A stretch of DNA of 57,770 nt from an uncultured Opitutia bacterium (GTDB taxonomy: Bacteria; Verrucomicrobiota; Verrucomicrobiia; Opitutales; Opitutaceae). The stretch's first letter is position 1; the number at the start of each line of letters is the position of its first letter. Shown here one piece after another: positions 16,768 through 26,309 of the stretch. The notes beneath the pieces were generated by a model. That model searched no databases. It was not told the DNA's origin and saw only the letters and a program-made list of their open reading frames with translations. Where the stretch lies: positions 1 through 57,770 of the forward strand of contig CAIJZY010000021.1 of the NCBI GenBank assembly GCA_903825285.1, given 5' to 3'. A program made the position numbers and the translations under genes.

Positions 16768-19080
16768 ATGAACAGCTCGATTGCCCGTTCCGGGAATAGC
16801 GTTGTCTCAGTCTGCCGAGCCAATGGAGGTAAACTCTGCCTCCTTGTCTCTCTCGCGGCGCTTACCGTGGTGCCGGCGTTCGCCCAGGACCCCAGCACTG
16901 CCGCCTCAGAGGCGACTTCCGATGAAATTGTTCGCCTTCCGAAGGTGAGCGTCAGCGCGACACTGCGCGAAGAGCCGGTTTTGTCTGTGCCGATCGCGAT
17001 CTCCGTGCTGACCGGCGACCAAATGATGAAGGTCAATCTCCGGGACCTGAGCGACATCACGGGGCAAATGCCGTCGCTCACGTTTCGCGCGGGTGCGTCC
17101 AACAAAGACACCTCGCTGCTGATTCGCGGTGTCGGCACGATCACCACTTCACCCGGCGTCGAGCCCGACGTCTCGACGGTGATTGACGGCGTGGTCTTGG
17201 CCCGCCCGGGACAATCCACCATGGATCTGATGGATATCGATCACATTGAGGTCCTGCGCGGTCCCCAGGGCACCCTGTTCGGAAAGAATTCCTCGGTCGG
17301 CGCCATCAACATTGTCTCGAAGGATCCTTCGCCGAATACCCACAGTTTCTTCAACCTCGGCTATTTTGGCGGGGGCGGGGAGAAGGCGATTCGTGCCGGT
17401 GTGTCGGGTTCCCTCGTGCCCAACAAGCTGTTGGGATCGGTTGCGTTCAATTATGACAAGTATGACGGCAATGTGGACAACCTCTTCCTCAATAAAAAGG
17501 TGAATGGCTTCCGCAACTGGGGCACGCGCGCAAAATTCGTGTATACGCCCAGCACCAGCTTCAAGGCGACGGTCATTCTCCACTTTATCAATTCCTACTC
17601 CACGCAGCCGAACGAAGGCCCGTTTGTTCGGCCGTTCAACACCTCGTTCCCTGCACTCGTGACGACGCCGGCCTCGGCGGGCACGCTGGCCGCAATCCAG
17701 CCGGTGGTGCCGACGGAAAACAACCTGCAGACCAACAGCGGCCTGCTGGGCCGCATCCAAGACTACAACGACGGCGTTGCGGCCAATCTCGAATGGTCGG
17801 TGGGCGATTATAAGGTGACCTCGATCACGGCGTACCAAAATTGGTACAACAACCAGTTTGAGGACACCGGTGTCGTCGCCGCGCCAGCCGTGGGTTTTAC
17901 CGTCTCCTGGGACAATGGTCACCTCTGGTTTGACCAGTATTCCGAGGAGTTGCGCCTTACTTCACCCACGGGAAAGTTCTTCACCTTTGTGACTGGCCTC
18001 TATTGGCAGAAGGCCATCGACACGGAGACGTATCGGCGGGACATCATCCAGGAACCTTCACTGGGCAGCCTGGTTCCTAATTATGGTGAGGCGCACTACG
18101 GCTCTGCCGGGTCCAATTATTCGATCTATGGTGAGGGCACCTGGAATATTTCGAAGACATTCCGGGTGATAACCGGGCTGCGGCTGACGCGGGACGACCT
18201 TCATTTCTATCATTCGCGTATCGCCTCGTCGGCGGTCGCGGTGCCGGGCATTCAGCCCGCGTTGGCACCCCATGACGGCACGACGAGTTCGAACGGAGTC
18301 TCTGGCCGAGGCGGGCTGCAATACGATCTGAACAAGGACACCATGCTGTTTGCGACCTATTCAAAGGGTTACAAGGGGCCAGCCTACAACGTGTTCTTCA
18401 ACCAGACTGCCCTCCAAGTGCTCCCCTTGGATCCTGAAACCTCCGACGATTACGAACTCGGAGTCAAAACGCTGACTTGGAACGGCCGCCTGCAGTTCAC
18501 CGCCACGGTGTTTAACACCACCTACCATAACTATCAGGCCAATGAGCCCACCACTGTTCTTGGCACGCCGGTCACCAATCTGATCAATGCCGGGCAGGTT
18601 TCATCCAAGGGAATTGAGGCGGATTTGCGGGTCCGCTTGACCAAGCAACTGACGTTCTCCTTCACCGCTGCCCGGATCGATGCCGTCATCGATAACTTCA
18701 ACAAGATCGTGAGCACGATCAACTACAATGGGCAACCGCTGCCCTTTGCGCCGAAGTTCAAGGAGGACACAATGTTGGAATACCATACTCCGCTCACCAA
18801 CAAACTCGACCTCAGCATGTCGACGGATTATGCGTATCAAACCCGGCAGCAATACCAGATCACCCAAACGCCGGACACCATCCAACAGGCCTATGGAATT
18901 TGGAACGCATCGATCGGGCTATCGAAGCCGTCCGACGGCTGGCGGGTGGCCGTCATTGGCAAGAACCTGACCAATACCCACTATGCAACGCTCCTTACAG
19001 AAGCGGGTGGCATGGTCTGGCGGACAGTTCCGCGGGACAACAGCACGTTTTTTGGAGTTACGGTCCACAAGGACTTCTAA
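16768..19080 (+). CDS. TonB-dependent outer-membrane receptor
   Basis: The 770-residue protein has an N-terminal signal peptide with hydrophobic core LCLLVSLAALTVV ending near AFAQ. A plug domain follows (about residues 60-190) with SLLIRGVGTI, IEVLRGPQGTLFGKN and GAINIVSK, then a long beta-barrel ending in aromatic Phe (HKDF). It should import a large or scarce solute across the outer membrane using TonB energy. Because it lies divergent from the sulfoquinovosidase operon and carries the same operator, sulfoquinovosyl glycerol, SQ or a sulfolipid fragment is the likely ligand (inference). A hairpin terminator follows. Confidence 0.88.
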   Translation: MNSSIARSGNSVVSVCRANGGKLCLLVSLAALTVVPAFAQDPSTAASEATSDEIVRLPKVSVSATLREEPVLSVPIAISVLTGDQMMKVNLRDLSDITGQMPSLTFRAGASNKDTSLLIRGVGTITTSPGVEPDVSTVIDGVVLARPGQSTMDLMDIDHIEVLRGPQGTLFGKNSSVGAINIVSKDPSPNTHSFFNLGYFGGGGEKAIRAGVSGSLVPNKLLGSVAFNYDKYDGNVDNLFLNKKVNGFRNWGTRAKFVYTPSTSFKATVILHFINSYSTQPNEGPFVRPFNTSFPALVTTPASAGTLAAIQPVVPTENNLQTNSGLLGRIQDYNDGVAANLEWSVGDYKVTSITAYQNWYNNQFEDTGVVAAPAVGFTVSWDNGHLWFDQYSEELRLTSPTGKFFTFVTGLYWQKAIDTETYRRDIIQEPSLGSLVPNYGEAHYGSAGSNYSIYGEGTWNISKTFRVITGLRLTRDDLHFYHSRIASSAVAVPGIQPALAPHDGTTSSNGVSGRGGLQYDLNKDTMLFATYSKGYKGPAYNVFFNQTALQVLPLDPETSDDYELGVKTLTWNGRLQFTATVFNTTYHNYQANEPTTVLGTPVTNLINAGQVSSKGIEADLRVRLTKQLTFSFTAARIDAVIDNFNKIVSTINYNGQPLPFAPKFKEDTMLEYHTPLTNKLDLSMSTDYAYQTRQQYQITQTPDTIQQAYGIWNASIGLSKPSDGWRVAVIGKNLTNTHYATLLTEAGGMVWRTVPRDNSTFFGVTVHKDF

Positions 19081-19105
19081 GTCCAACGATCTGCTTGGCG
19101 TCGAG

Positions 19106-19150
19106 TCCGCCTCGCCCGGAAGCCATTCCAGGCGAGGCGGATTACCTTTA
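19106..19150 (+). terminator. Hairpin terminator after the TonB receptor gene
   Basis: TCCGCCTCGCC (19106-19116) and GGCGAGGCGGA (19131-19141) form a perfect 11-bp stem with a 14-base loop, 25 bases after the stop codon, followed by the moderately T-rich TTACCTTTA. Confidence 0.65.
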
Positions 19151-19303
19151 CGCCCGAGCAACCGCGACAGGTTGAGCGAATAGGTTGCCACTCTGGATGA
19201 TCACCAAGTCCAATTGATCGAAATGATGATGCCGCGGGCTTCGCGCCAAACCCATTGGCCGGCGACCGCGAGGCAGACAGCACCCCGTTAGCTAATATCG
19301 CCG

Positions 19304-20623
19304 ATGCATGCCGCCCCCCACTCGGAGAAGGACCATGACCGGTCCCCAGAACGGCTGCGCTGGTATCATGGGGTTTCGCACGCCCAATGGCTGGTGCTCG
19401 TGATCGCCTGCGCCACGTGGATCTTTGACTCGTACGACGCGCAAATTTTCAACGTCACGCGCACTGATATTCTCGCTGATGTCCTGCATCTTCGCGCGGG
19501 CGATGCGGCCATCAAGTTTTGGGGCGAGATGTTCCTGGGCATCTATCTCATCGGTGGGGCGATTGGCGGGAGCTATTTTGGATCGCTGGCGGACCGGATC
19601 GGCCGACGGCCGACGATGATCATCACCATCCTGATCTACACGACCTTTTCCGGTCTCACCTGCCTGGCGCAGACGGGCTGGCAGGTGGCGGCGCTCCGGT
19701 TTGTGGTGGCGATGGGCACGGCGGGAGCATGGGCCGTGGGCGCCTCATTCGTGGCCGAGGTTTTCTCTGCCCGGTCCCGCGCCCAGGCGGGCGCGCTCTT
19801 TCACTCGACCAGCAATATCGGCACGGCACTGGCGTCACTGGTCGGCATGGCGGTGGGGACCAACTGGCGCCTCGCCTATTTGCTGGGAGTGCTTCCGGTT
19901 GCGATGGTTTTCTGGGTGCGGGCGTGCGTGCAGGAATCGCCGAGTTGGAAAGAACAGGCGGACAAGGCGGGAAGTCAGCCGCGGGGCAATTTCAAGGACC
20001 TGCTGCTGGTGCGCCCTTGGGCGCCGCGGGCCCTCTTGGGCATGTGCCTCGCGGCAGTCGGCATCGGCACCTATTGGTGCATAACGGTCGGGGGTCAGGA
20101 TCTGGTGCAGGATTTTCTCGTTCGTCATGGCGTCGACGCGGCCGCGGCGCGGCCGCGGGCCCAGTTCGCCTATGGCTTTTTGATCAACGGAGGGGGCTTT
20201 TTGGGCGCGATTGCCTTCGGCCCGCTGGCCCATTGGCTCGGACGGCGGCGGGCATTTGGCGCCGTGATGCTGGGGGGGATGTTCATCGTACCCGTGACTT
20301 GGTATCTACCCCAGGCGTACGGCCAGTTGCTCTGCCTGCTGCCGTTTTATGGTTTTCTGACCTTTGGATTTCATGCGGGATTTGCCTTTTATTTTCCTGA
20401 ACTGTTTCCGACCCACCTCCGCGGTACGGGCACGGGATTTTGCTTCAATGGCGGACGCCTGCTGGCGGCGGTGTTCCTGGGTTTCTCCGGCTGGCTAAAG
20501 TCCCGGCCCAACCTCGACCTTCGGGAAGCGGTGTGCATCTTGGCATTGCTCTATCTGGTCGGCTTGGTCTGCCTGTGGTTCCTGCCCGAAACCAAAGGCG
20601 AGAAGCTTGCCGAGATGACTTGA
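19304..20623 (+). CDS. MFS transporter, candidate SQ or SQ-glycerol permease
   Basis: The 439-residue protein has about 12 membrane segments and major-facilitator motifs: GSLADRIGRRPTM between segments 2 and 3, a second GPLAHWLGRRRA loop in the C-terminal half, and the FFPELFPTHLRGTGTGF motif. These place it near metabolite:H+ symporters. It follows the TonB receptor, so it would move the imported solute from periplasm to cytoplasm, where the sulfoquinovosidase acts. It is not a close visual match to the GPH-type YihO permease, so the substrate is inferred from position. Confidence 0.8.
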   Translation: MHAAPHSEKDHDRSPERLRWYHGVSHAQWLVLVIACATWIFDSYDAQIFNVTRTDILADVLHLRAGDAAIKFWGEMFLGIYLIGGAIGGSYFGSLADRIGRRPTMIITILIYTTFSGLTCLAQTGWQVAALRFVVAMGTAGAWAVGASFVAEVFSARSRAQAGALFHSTSNIGTALASLVGMAVGTNWRLAYLLGVLPVAMVFWVRACVQESPSWKEQADKAGSQPRGNFKDLLLVRPWAPRALLGMCLAAVGIGTYWCITVGGQDLVQDFLVRHGVDAAAARPRAQFAYGFLINGGGFLGAIAFGPLAHWLGRRRAFGAVMLGGMFIVPVTWYLPQAYGQLLCLLPFYGFLTFGFHAGFAFYFPELFPTHLRGTGTGFCFNGGRLLAAVFLGFSGWLKSRPNLDLREAVCILALLYLVGLVCLWFLPETKGEKLAEMT

Positions 20624-20711
20624 ACGCAAGTGCCGCCGACACTGACTCCGGCCCTTTCCGTGGGCGCCGATGCTCATCTAGTTGCCTTGCCCATGCTGGC
20701 ATGAGGTCAGC

Positions 20712-21683
20712 TCAGCGCATCCCGGCGGTCTTGAAAATCAATCGCCGCTGGAACCAGATACTATCCGCCGTATAGACGATCAGGCCCCCCCAGATCAGGG
20801 CATAGCATTGAAAGCGCCCGAAATCGAAAGGCTCCCGGTAAATCAGCAACCCGACGAGGAATTGCACGGTCGGTGCTATGTATTGCAGCAGCCCCAGCGT
20901 GGTCAGTCGGACCCGACGCACACCGTAGGCGAACAGAAGCAGGGGGATGGCAGTGATGACCCCCGCGCTCAACACATAGGCCTTCACCAAAGGGGTGACA
21001 TGGCTCAGCGCGCCTTCTCCGGTGTGGACCCGCCAGAGCAGGAACACCGCGGCCAGCGGGGCCACGGTGAGGGTTTCCGCCGTCAGTCCGGCAATTGGCC
21101 CCAAAGAAGATCTTTTTTTTAAAAAACCATAGGTGGTCCAGGTGGCTGCCAGGGACAGGGCAATCCACGGAGGATGGCCGACGCCAGCCAGCAGCAGGGC
21201 CACGCCGAGCGCGGCCAGGGCTATGGCCGTCCACTGCAGCGGGCGGAGGCGCTCGTGCAGCAGGAGGAAGCCCAAGGCGACATTGCCGAGCGGGATTAGA
21301 AAGTTACCCAGGCTAGATTCAATGATGTAGCCCGCATTGACCGCCCAGACGTAGATCGTCCAATTGCACACCAGCAGGAGGCCACTCAGGCCAGAGAACG
21401 CAATCGGCCGGAGGCCGGCGAAAGCAGGGCGCAGTGCGCCCAAGTCCCTTCGTATGGCGAGTACCGCCAGTAGAAAGAGCAGTAACCAGAACGAACGGTG
21501 GGCGATGAGTTCTAGCGGGGAAACGCCTTGGATTTGCTTCCAATAGATCGGGATGATGCCCCAAAGCAGAAAGGCCGCGGTCGCTGCCAGCGTGCCGCGA
21601 AGGTCAACGGAATGGTGAGCTTCGGAGGACAATGGGCGAGGCTGGATGCGGGCCGCCGCAACGTCAAACGGTCGCGTTTTCAA
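20712..21683 (-). CDS. rarD: RarD-like EamA-family permease
   Basis: The 323-residue protein has ten hydrophobic segments and the RarD signature near its start (LLWGIIPIYWKQIQGVSPLELIAHR split across the first two helices), then ASLGNFLIPLGNVALG-like and IAPTVQFLVG segments. EamA proteins export or exchange small metabolites; the substrate of RarD is not established. An A/T homopolymer (about 21112-21126) lies within the gene. It is convergent with the MFS gene and shows no sign of belonging to the sulfonate pathway. Confidence 0.8.
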   Translation of the reverse strand: MKTRPFDVAAARIQPRPLSSEAHHSVDLRGTLAATAAFLLWGIIPIYWKQIQGVSPLELIAHRSFWLLLFLLAVLAIRRDLGALRPAFAGLRPIAFSGLSGLLLVCNWTIYVWAVNAGYIIESSLGNFLIPLGNVALGFLLLHERLRPLQWTAIALAALGVALLLAGVGHPPWIALSLAATWTTYGFLKKRSSLGPIAGLTAETLTVAPLAAVFLLWRVHTGEGALSHVTPLVKAYVLSAGVITAIPLLLFAYGVRRVRLTTLGLLQYIAPTVQFLVGLLIYREPFDFGRFQCYALIWGGLIVYTADSIWFQRRLIFKTAGMR

Positions 21684-21771
21684 TCATGTTGCACCAAGCA
21701 GAGCTCATCTCTCGCGATCTCCGCCGCCCGGGCGGCAAGGACTGTCGTCGACGGCGCACGAGGAAGTGATT

Positions 21772-22896
21772 CTACAGGTAATCCGTCCCGAAATGACGCT
21801 CGACCTGCTGACCCAGCGCCTCCGCCTCCCGCTCGTCATGGCAGTTGACCATGAGGTAAACGCCCTTCGATCCGATGGCGTCGAGCAGCGGCAGCACTTC
21901 CAGTGGATCCACGTCTATCACCTGCACCGACTTGCCGGCGGCGAGAATGCGACGGTAAAGCTCGTGCCAGCGCCGGTTCCCGCCCGGCTCAATTCCCGCC
22001 TGCGGCGTCCACTCGATCGCATCCAGAGACTCAATCGCGAGCAACAGATCCAAGTGTCCCAGGGCCTGCGTGCCATCCAGGTGATAGAGGGAATGGTCCA
22101 GCCAGTTGCATTGGGCGGTCAACGCTGGCACGACAAAACGCTGAAACATGTTCGGGGAAAACAGGGCGGAGGCGTCGCATTGCAACTTGGCGACTTTGCC
22201 AGGACCCCAGATTCTAAACGGTCCGAAGGATGAACTGCCGTCCGCCAGCTTGATCAGGTTGTAAATGCGTTCGTAGGCCGCGAACCAGGCCTCGTTGATT
22301 TCCCAGACGGATCGCTCAACCCAGGCGGGGCGCTCGAGCATGTCCAGAAGCAGCGTCTCCGCCCCGCGTAGCGACGCCAGGACGTCAACGTTTTCGATCA
22401 GGTCGGGGCAACCCACGAGATATTTTCCCCGCGCGGCATCGGCACAGCGGCCGACGATTTCCGTGGTCGTGTGCCACCAGGGGCTCTCCGGATCAAAGCG
22501 AAGGGCCGGGAGCTCTTCCACGACGGCTTCCGGTTCAATAACAGGCCGATACCAGATGGTGTCCTGCGCAAAGTCCGGTTCGGTCCCGAGGAGCAGCGCC
22601 AGAGAACCGGGTCCAAGGTTGGTGGTCGCAAGCGGCAGTATATCCAAGGGAAACGCGCAGCAGGACAGGCGATGGTGATTCTCCGCCGCCCGGAATTCGG
22701 CGTTGCAATAGCGGTCCCGGAGCGAAAAGGGCCGCACCGGCTTGGCCACGGCCTCATGTCTGCAATGCCCTGTGTTCAGGTCGCCGTACATGCCGATCAG
22801 CATGCCCTCCTGCCGCCACCAATTCACGAAGCGCCGCTTGGATGCCTCCCAATTGTCCTTCCAGGCCACTTCCTGCGCTTGGGTGCCTGGCTTCAT
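21772..22896 (-). CDS. URO-D-superfamily protein, probably not heme pathway
   Basis: The 374-residue protein resembles uroporphyrinogen-decarboxylase-fold proteins of the methyltransferase-like group. It contains an RIWGPGKVAKLQCDASALFSP segment, LYHLDGTQALGHLDLLL and a C-terminal GVYLMVNCHDEREAEAL. It lacks the substrate arginine motifs of true HemE that I would expect near the N-terminus. It is followed on the same strand by a PhyH-like gene with an AraC regulator divergent. The same URO-D/PhyH pairing recurs at 44463-46260. Function unknown; possibly demethylation or decarboxylation of a small metabolite. Confidence 0.65.
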   Translation of the reverse strand: MKPGTQAQEVAWKDNWEASKRRFVNWWRQEGMLIGMYGDLNTGHCRHEAVAKPVRPFSLRDRYCNAEFRAAENHHRLSCCAFPLDILPLATTNLGPGSLALLLGTEPDFAQDTIWYRPVIEPEAVVEELPALRFDPESPWWHTTTEIVGRCADAARGKYLVGCPDLIENVDVLASLRGAETLLLDMLERPAWVERSVWEINEAWFAAYERIYNLIKLADGSSSFGPFRIWGPGKVAKLQCDASALFSPNMFQRFVVPALTAQCNWLDHSLYHLDGTQALGHLDLLLAIESLDAIEWTPQAGIEPGGNRRWHELYRRILAAGKSVQVIDVDPLEVLPLLDAIGSKGVYLMVNCHDEREAEALGQQVERHFGTDYL

Positions 22897-22983
22897 TTTT
22901 CCCCTGTGATCCCCGTCGTGCCGGGGCCGACAACTTGGTTCGAGACGATATCCCGTGCGATCATGGCTCCACTCCGTTTGAGC

Positions 22984-23799
22984 TCAACCTTGGGCCGACG
23001 CCAGAAACGGCCCGAAATTTTCCGGGCGATCCTCCGCGCGGTTGTAAACGAGCTTGCCGCTTTGGAGGAACGGGACGGCAAGCGTCCGCGGCCGACCGTC
23101 TGGCCGGCATATCGGCTCGGCGCTGTACTGGGGCAGATAAACCCGCCGCATCCGATCGGTGGTGTTCGGCCCGCTGCGGTGCAGCACGCAGCTATCGAAT
23201 GCCACGATGCTGCCGGCAGGCACGATCGCCGCGTCGCCCGGATCCCGTCCAGTATAGCCAATCAGGTCGTTTGATCCGGCTTCCTTTGTATGGTCCAGGA
23301 TCTTGTCACGCGTGCCACCGCGCGAGTGGGGCAGCAGGTAAACCGTGCCGTTCGCCTCGTTCACGTCGTCCAGCGTGCACCAGCAGGTCAGATACGGTCG
23401 ATGACGCGTCGCCGGGTCATTCCACTTCACATACCCGCTGTCCTGATGCCAGGAGAATTTCATTCCCTGCTCGGGTCCCTTGACGACCCACTGCTCGTGG
23501 AACAGGTATACGTCCGGCCCGAGCGCCGCCTCCGTCACCGCCGCCATGAGCGGGCTGAAGATGAACTGCCAAAGCCGGTTGCTCATTCGGTAGCGGTTGT
23601 TGATGAAGTAGCGCCGACCCCGATGGCTGAGGCCTTCCGTCTGCTTCCCCTGCGCGTCCATCAGGGCGTCGTAATAGCCGAGGAAATAGGAGCATTCCTC
23701 GCGCAAGATGGTCAAAACGTCGAGGGGGATGACCCCAGGCAGGATCATGTAGCCCTCGCGGCGAAAACGGGCGAGTTCAAGGTCGGGGACTGGTTTCAT
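22984..23799 (-). CDS. Phytanoyl-CoA-dioxygenase-like Fe(II)/2-oxoglutarate oxygenase
   Basis: The 271-residue protein keeps the facial triad of this family: HQD in FSWHQDSGYVKW, and a distal His in SCVLHRSGPN with a nearby Arg for 2-oxoglutarate. I chose the ATG at 23799 because a longer frame to 23889 would overlap the divergent AraC gene. It should hydroxylate a small organic substrate using oxygen, which sits oddly beside an anaerobic dsr cluster. It pairs with the URO-D-like gene downstream. The substrate is not evident. Confidence 0.75.
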   Translation of the reverse strand: MKPVPDLELARFRREGYMILPGVIPLDVLTILREECSYFLGYYDALMDAQGKQTEGLSHRGRRYFINNRYRMSNRLWQFIFSPLMAAVTEAALGPDVYLFHEQWVVKGPEQGMKFSWHQDSGYVKWNDPATRHRPYLTCWCTLDDVNEANGTVYLLPHSRGGTRDKILDHTKEAGSNDLIGYTGRDPGDAAIVPAGSIVAFDSCVLHRSGPNTTDRMRRVYLPQYSAEPICRPDGRPRTLAVPFLQSGKLVYNRAEDRPENFGPFLASAQG

Positions 23800-23872
23800 C
23801 GCGGGTAATATACTTCCTTCCCCTTTTGGGGGCTTCTCATTTTGCTCCCTTCTTGTTATCATTTCTTGTCGT

Positions 23873-24709
23873 ATGCGATACCACCTCAACTTGCCCGTGG
23901 CTTGGGACGGAAACCTGTGGCGCAGCGGCTATCTCGGCCACGCCCGGCAGAAGCATCGGCACGCTGAGCTTGAATGGAACCTGGTGACGCGAGGGACGGG
24001 CACCTACCTTCTGGCGAATCGAAAGTACCGCATCATGCGCGGCGACCTGCTCTGGCTGTTTCCCGCCCAGGAGCACGTGCTGGTCGGCGAGACGCATGAC
24101 TTTGAGATGTGGGTCGGCGTCTTGAAGCCTCATGCCATCCGGCGCGTGGCGACCGACCCCGAGGCTCGCACCCTGCGTCAGGCCGGGCCCATGGGCATTT
24201 GTTGCCGCCGCCTTACCCTCAGCATCCTCGCGCGACTTGAGGCTTTGTTTTCGGAAGTCGCCAGCACGCGGGATCAGCCCGGGTTGTTTAACGCGGGTCT
24301 GGCGTACGCGTTCTTGGCCACATGGCAGCAATTCGAACGGGCCGTGGACGTGCCGGTGGATGACGTCCACCCGGCCGTGGAACATGCCGCGCGCCTGATC
24401 CGCCACGACGCCAGCGACCTCGATCTGCATGAACTGGCTCGCAAATCCGGTCTGAGCGCATCGCGACTAAGTCGCCTGTTCAAGCGGCAGACCGGGGTCA
24501 CGTGGGTCGACTTCCGGAATCGCGAGCGCATTCGGAATTTTCTGCACCTCTACGGCACCGGCCAGCGCCGGACCATGCTAGCCGCGGCATTGCAGGCCGG
24601 TTTCGGCAGCTACCCGCAATTCTATCGGGTCTTCCGGCACGTCCTGAGCCAAACCCCAAACGACTATCGTCGGAGAATGGGCACGGGCAGTGAACAGGCA
24701 GCAGAATGA
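23873..24709 (+). CDS. AraC-family transcriptional regulator
   Basis: The 278-residue protein has an N-terminal cupin-like ligand domain (RHAELEWNLVTRGTGTYLLANRKY region) and a C-terminal double helix-turn-helix. The first is LHELARKSGLSASRLSRLFKRQTG, and the second includes AALQAGFGSYPQFYRVFRHVLSQTPNDYRR. It is divergent from the PhyH/URO-D pair across 73 bases and probably controls that pair. A GNRA-loop hairpin after its stop may end the transcript. Confidence 0.85.
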   Translation: MRYHLNLPVAWDGNLWRSGYLGHARQKHRHAELEWNLVTRGTGTYLLANRKYRIMRGDLLWLFPAQEHVLVGETHDFEMWVGVLKPHAIRRVATDPEARTLRQAGPMGICCRRLTLSILARLEALFSEVASTRDQPGLFNAGLAYAFLATWQQFERAVDVPVDDVHPAVEHAARLIRHDASDLDLHELARKSGLSASRLSRLFKRQTGVTWVDFRNRERIRNFLHLYGTGQRRTMLAAALQAGFGSYPQFYRVFRHVLSQTPNDYRRRMGTGSEQAAE

Positions 24710-24732
24710 CGATCACCACCCATCCGATCAGA

Positions 24733-25617
24733 TTACTCCCCGACCGAGAGGTCGGTTTCGCCCTGCCCCCGAGGTGTGAGGGCAACGCGCAGTTGCCGCG
24801 ACAGGGTGTCGACGACCAGGGGATGCGTGCCGACCAAGTCTGTAACCCGACAATCAAGTCCGGGAAACTGGACTGCGGCCGCGCGAACAATCTGCCTCAG
24901 GTCACCCTCGGCTCCGGCATGGCGGCCCGGCGAGAGAAACAACGGAGCAATGATGACGGGCCCGCGATTGAATCCAGCGGTCGTTAGCAGTTCGGCAAGC
25001 AGCGGATGATGGCCGGTGAGCTCCGGTCCCTCGGATGATTCGATCGAGGCCGCCGCGACGGGGCCGACAAGCGGGTGCAGCCGCTCCCGCACCTCGGAGG
25101 TAACCATGTGGCGCAGGGCGGCGGACGCGGACGACGGTCCGCCGTGGTCGACAACGATGACGGATGCGCGCTCGAGCTTTCGTTCGGTGATGACCTGACG
25201 GACGTAATCCGAGACGATTAGGCCCAATACGTCGGTCAGACCTGGAGTGAAGCTGAACTCAAAGCCGCCGGCGTCGATGGCGAGTTGGTCGAGTTCCGCG
25301 CGCAGGGTGGAACTGATCGCGCCTTGGTTGCTAATGAGGAAAGGAGCGAACAAGAATTTCCGGCGCCCGGCCGCAAGTTGGGCGCGCACCCAAGGCTCGA
25401 GGATCCACACAGGGGCATTCCCGGGCGCCGCGGTCGGAAGGCTCGCGAACTTGCTCCACGAGACGGGCGTCACTTCAACGCCGACGTTCTCCGAGAGGGC
25501 TGACGCTAACGCGCGTACGTGGCGCTTTGCCGCGGGCTCGCGCGAACCGTGGTCGAGCAGCGCAATCGCCGGGACGGCAGTGCGGTTGCAGGCCAAGTCT
25601 GATTCTCGAGGCAACAT
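24733..25617 (-). CDS. CbiX/SirB-type sirohydrochlorin chelatase
   Basis: The protein has two CbiX-like halves. The first opens with AIALLDHGSREPA and the second with IVVDHGGPSSASA; APLFLSPGRHAGAEGDL carries the metal-site His. Such double-domain chelatases insert iron or cobalt into sirohydrochlorin. Next to dsrAB and with cobA on the far side of the cluster, iron insertion to make siroheme for sulfite reductase is the likely task. I chose the internal ATG at 25617 because upstream residues are not family-like; an ATG at 25686 is possible. The enzyme oxidising precorrin-2 to sirohydrochlorin is not in the window. Confidence 0.75.
   Translation of the reverse strand: MLPRESDLACNRTAVPAIALLDHGSREPAAKRHVRALASALSENVGVEVTPVSWSKFASLPTAAPGNAPVWILEPWVRAQLAAGRRKFLFAPFLISNQGAISSTLRAELDQLAIDAGGFEFSFTPGLTDVLGLIVSDYVRQVITERKLERASVIVVDHGGPSSASAALRHMVTSEVRERLHPLVGPVAAASIESSEGPELTGHHPLLAELLTTAGFNRGPVIIAPLFLSPGRHAGAEGDLRQIVRAAAVQFPGLDCRVTDLVGTHPLVVDTLSRQLRVALTPRGQGETDLSVGE
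24740..24759 (+). terminator. Tetraloop hairpin after the AraC gene
   Basis: CCGACC (24740-24745) and GGTCGG (24750-24755) enclose the loop GAGA and are followed by TTTC. The hairpin lies 31 bases after the AraC stop, inside the 3' end of the convergent chelatase gene, and has a short T run. Confidence 0.4.
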
Positions 25618-26309
25618 CGTCGATGGCACGAAGGCAGGGTGGATGGCTTTAGGTTGATGAGCCGGGCTCCGGCTCATTTCCAGCACGCAGGGCTTCGAAG
25701 CATTGAAGCAGTTTGGGCGTGCGAGCTACTCTCAAGTTCGCAGACGCGGCGGCTTGGGGGCCTGGAGCACCGACAAGGTGATCGGATGCTGTCGCGAGAT
25801 ACCGCATTAATGTCGTGCGGCCGCGCCCTCCTGTTTGCGGCTAGGTTCCCGTACTTGACGCTGGGTTGGCAATTTTCCGGGTCCGCACAAATCTCCGGTC
25901 GCTCTCGACCACGGCGCAGTTGCGTTTCCTGCTCTGCTGATGTCCTCGCGGGCCCGTTGATGTCTGATCATGCCCCGCAGCGAGAAAGGAAAAGTGGTAA
26001 TGCCGATTACTAATGGGGAGTCCAAAGTTCTTCATAGAGCTAGTCTTGCGTAAGCGCACCGCGTGGATGCTGCCGTAATATCCTGATTATTAAGGTCATT
26101 ATATAATCGCATTCCGCTGCCGCACGACGGCGCGAAGCAGGAGGCGATCATGCGCCCAGGTAATCGCAGGGTCCACGAACCGGGAGAGGTCAATAGAGGT
26201 TGTTTCGAATGCGAAAATATGCTTCGTGATGGCCTCGCCGCGCGACGCGGCACGACGACATCGGCCGGACCGATCCGGCGCCTCTCCATGACCGAAACCA
26301 AGACCCACG
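25618..26309. other. Intergenic control region between chelatase and dsr operon
   Basis: This stretch of nearly 700 bases is more A/T-rich than its neighbours and shows no credible gene in either direction. It holds the operator at 26203-26216 and a TATAAT at 26102-26107 without a clear -35. A GCTTCGAAGC palindrome lies at 25692-25701, just before the longer chelatase start. Short frames here have no family resemblance. Confidence 0.6.
26203..26216 (+). promoter_or_regulatory. Operator copy upstream of dsrA (perfect palindromic arms)
   Basis: TTTCG-AATG-CGAAA is the best copy of the shared motif: both 5-base arms are perfect inverted repeats. It lies 94 bases upstream of dsrA and about 100 bases downstream of a TATAAT. 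This links sulfite respiration to the same control as SQ breakdown. Confidence 0.6.

Noticed and set aside
26102-26107. TATAAT as the certain dsr promoter
   Set aside because: No convincing -35 lies at the right distance, and it is about 200 bases from dsrA, so I list it only within the intergenic entry.
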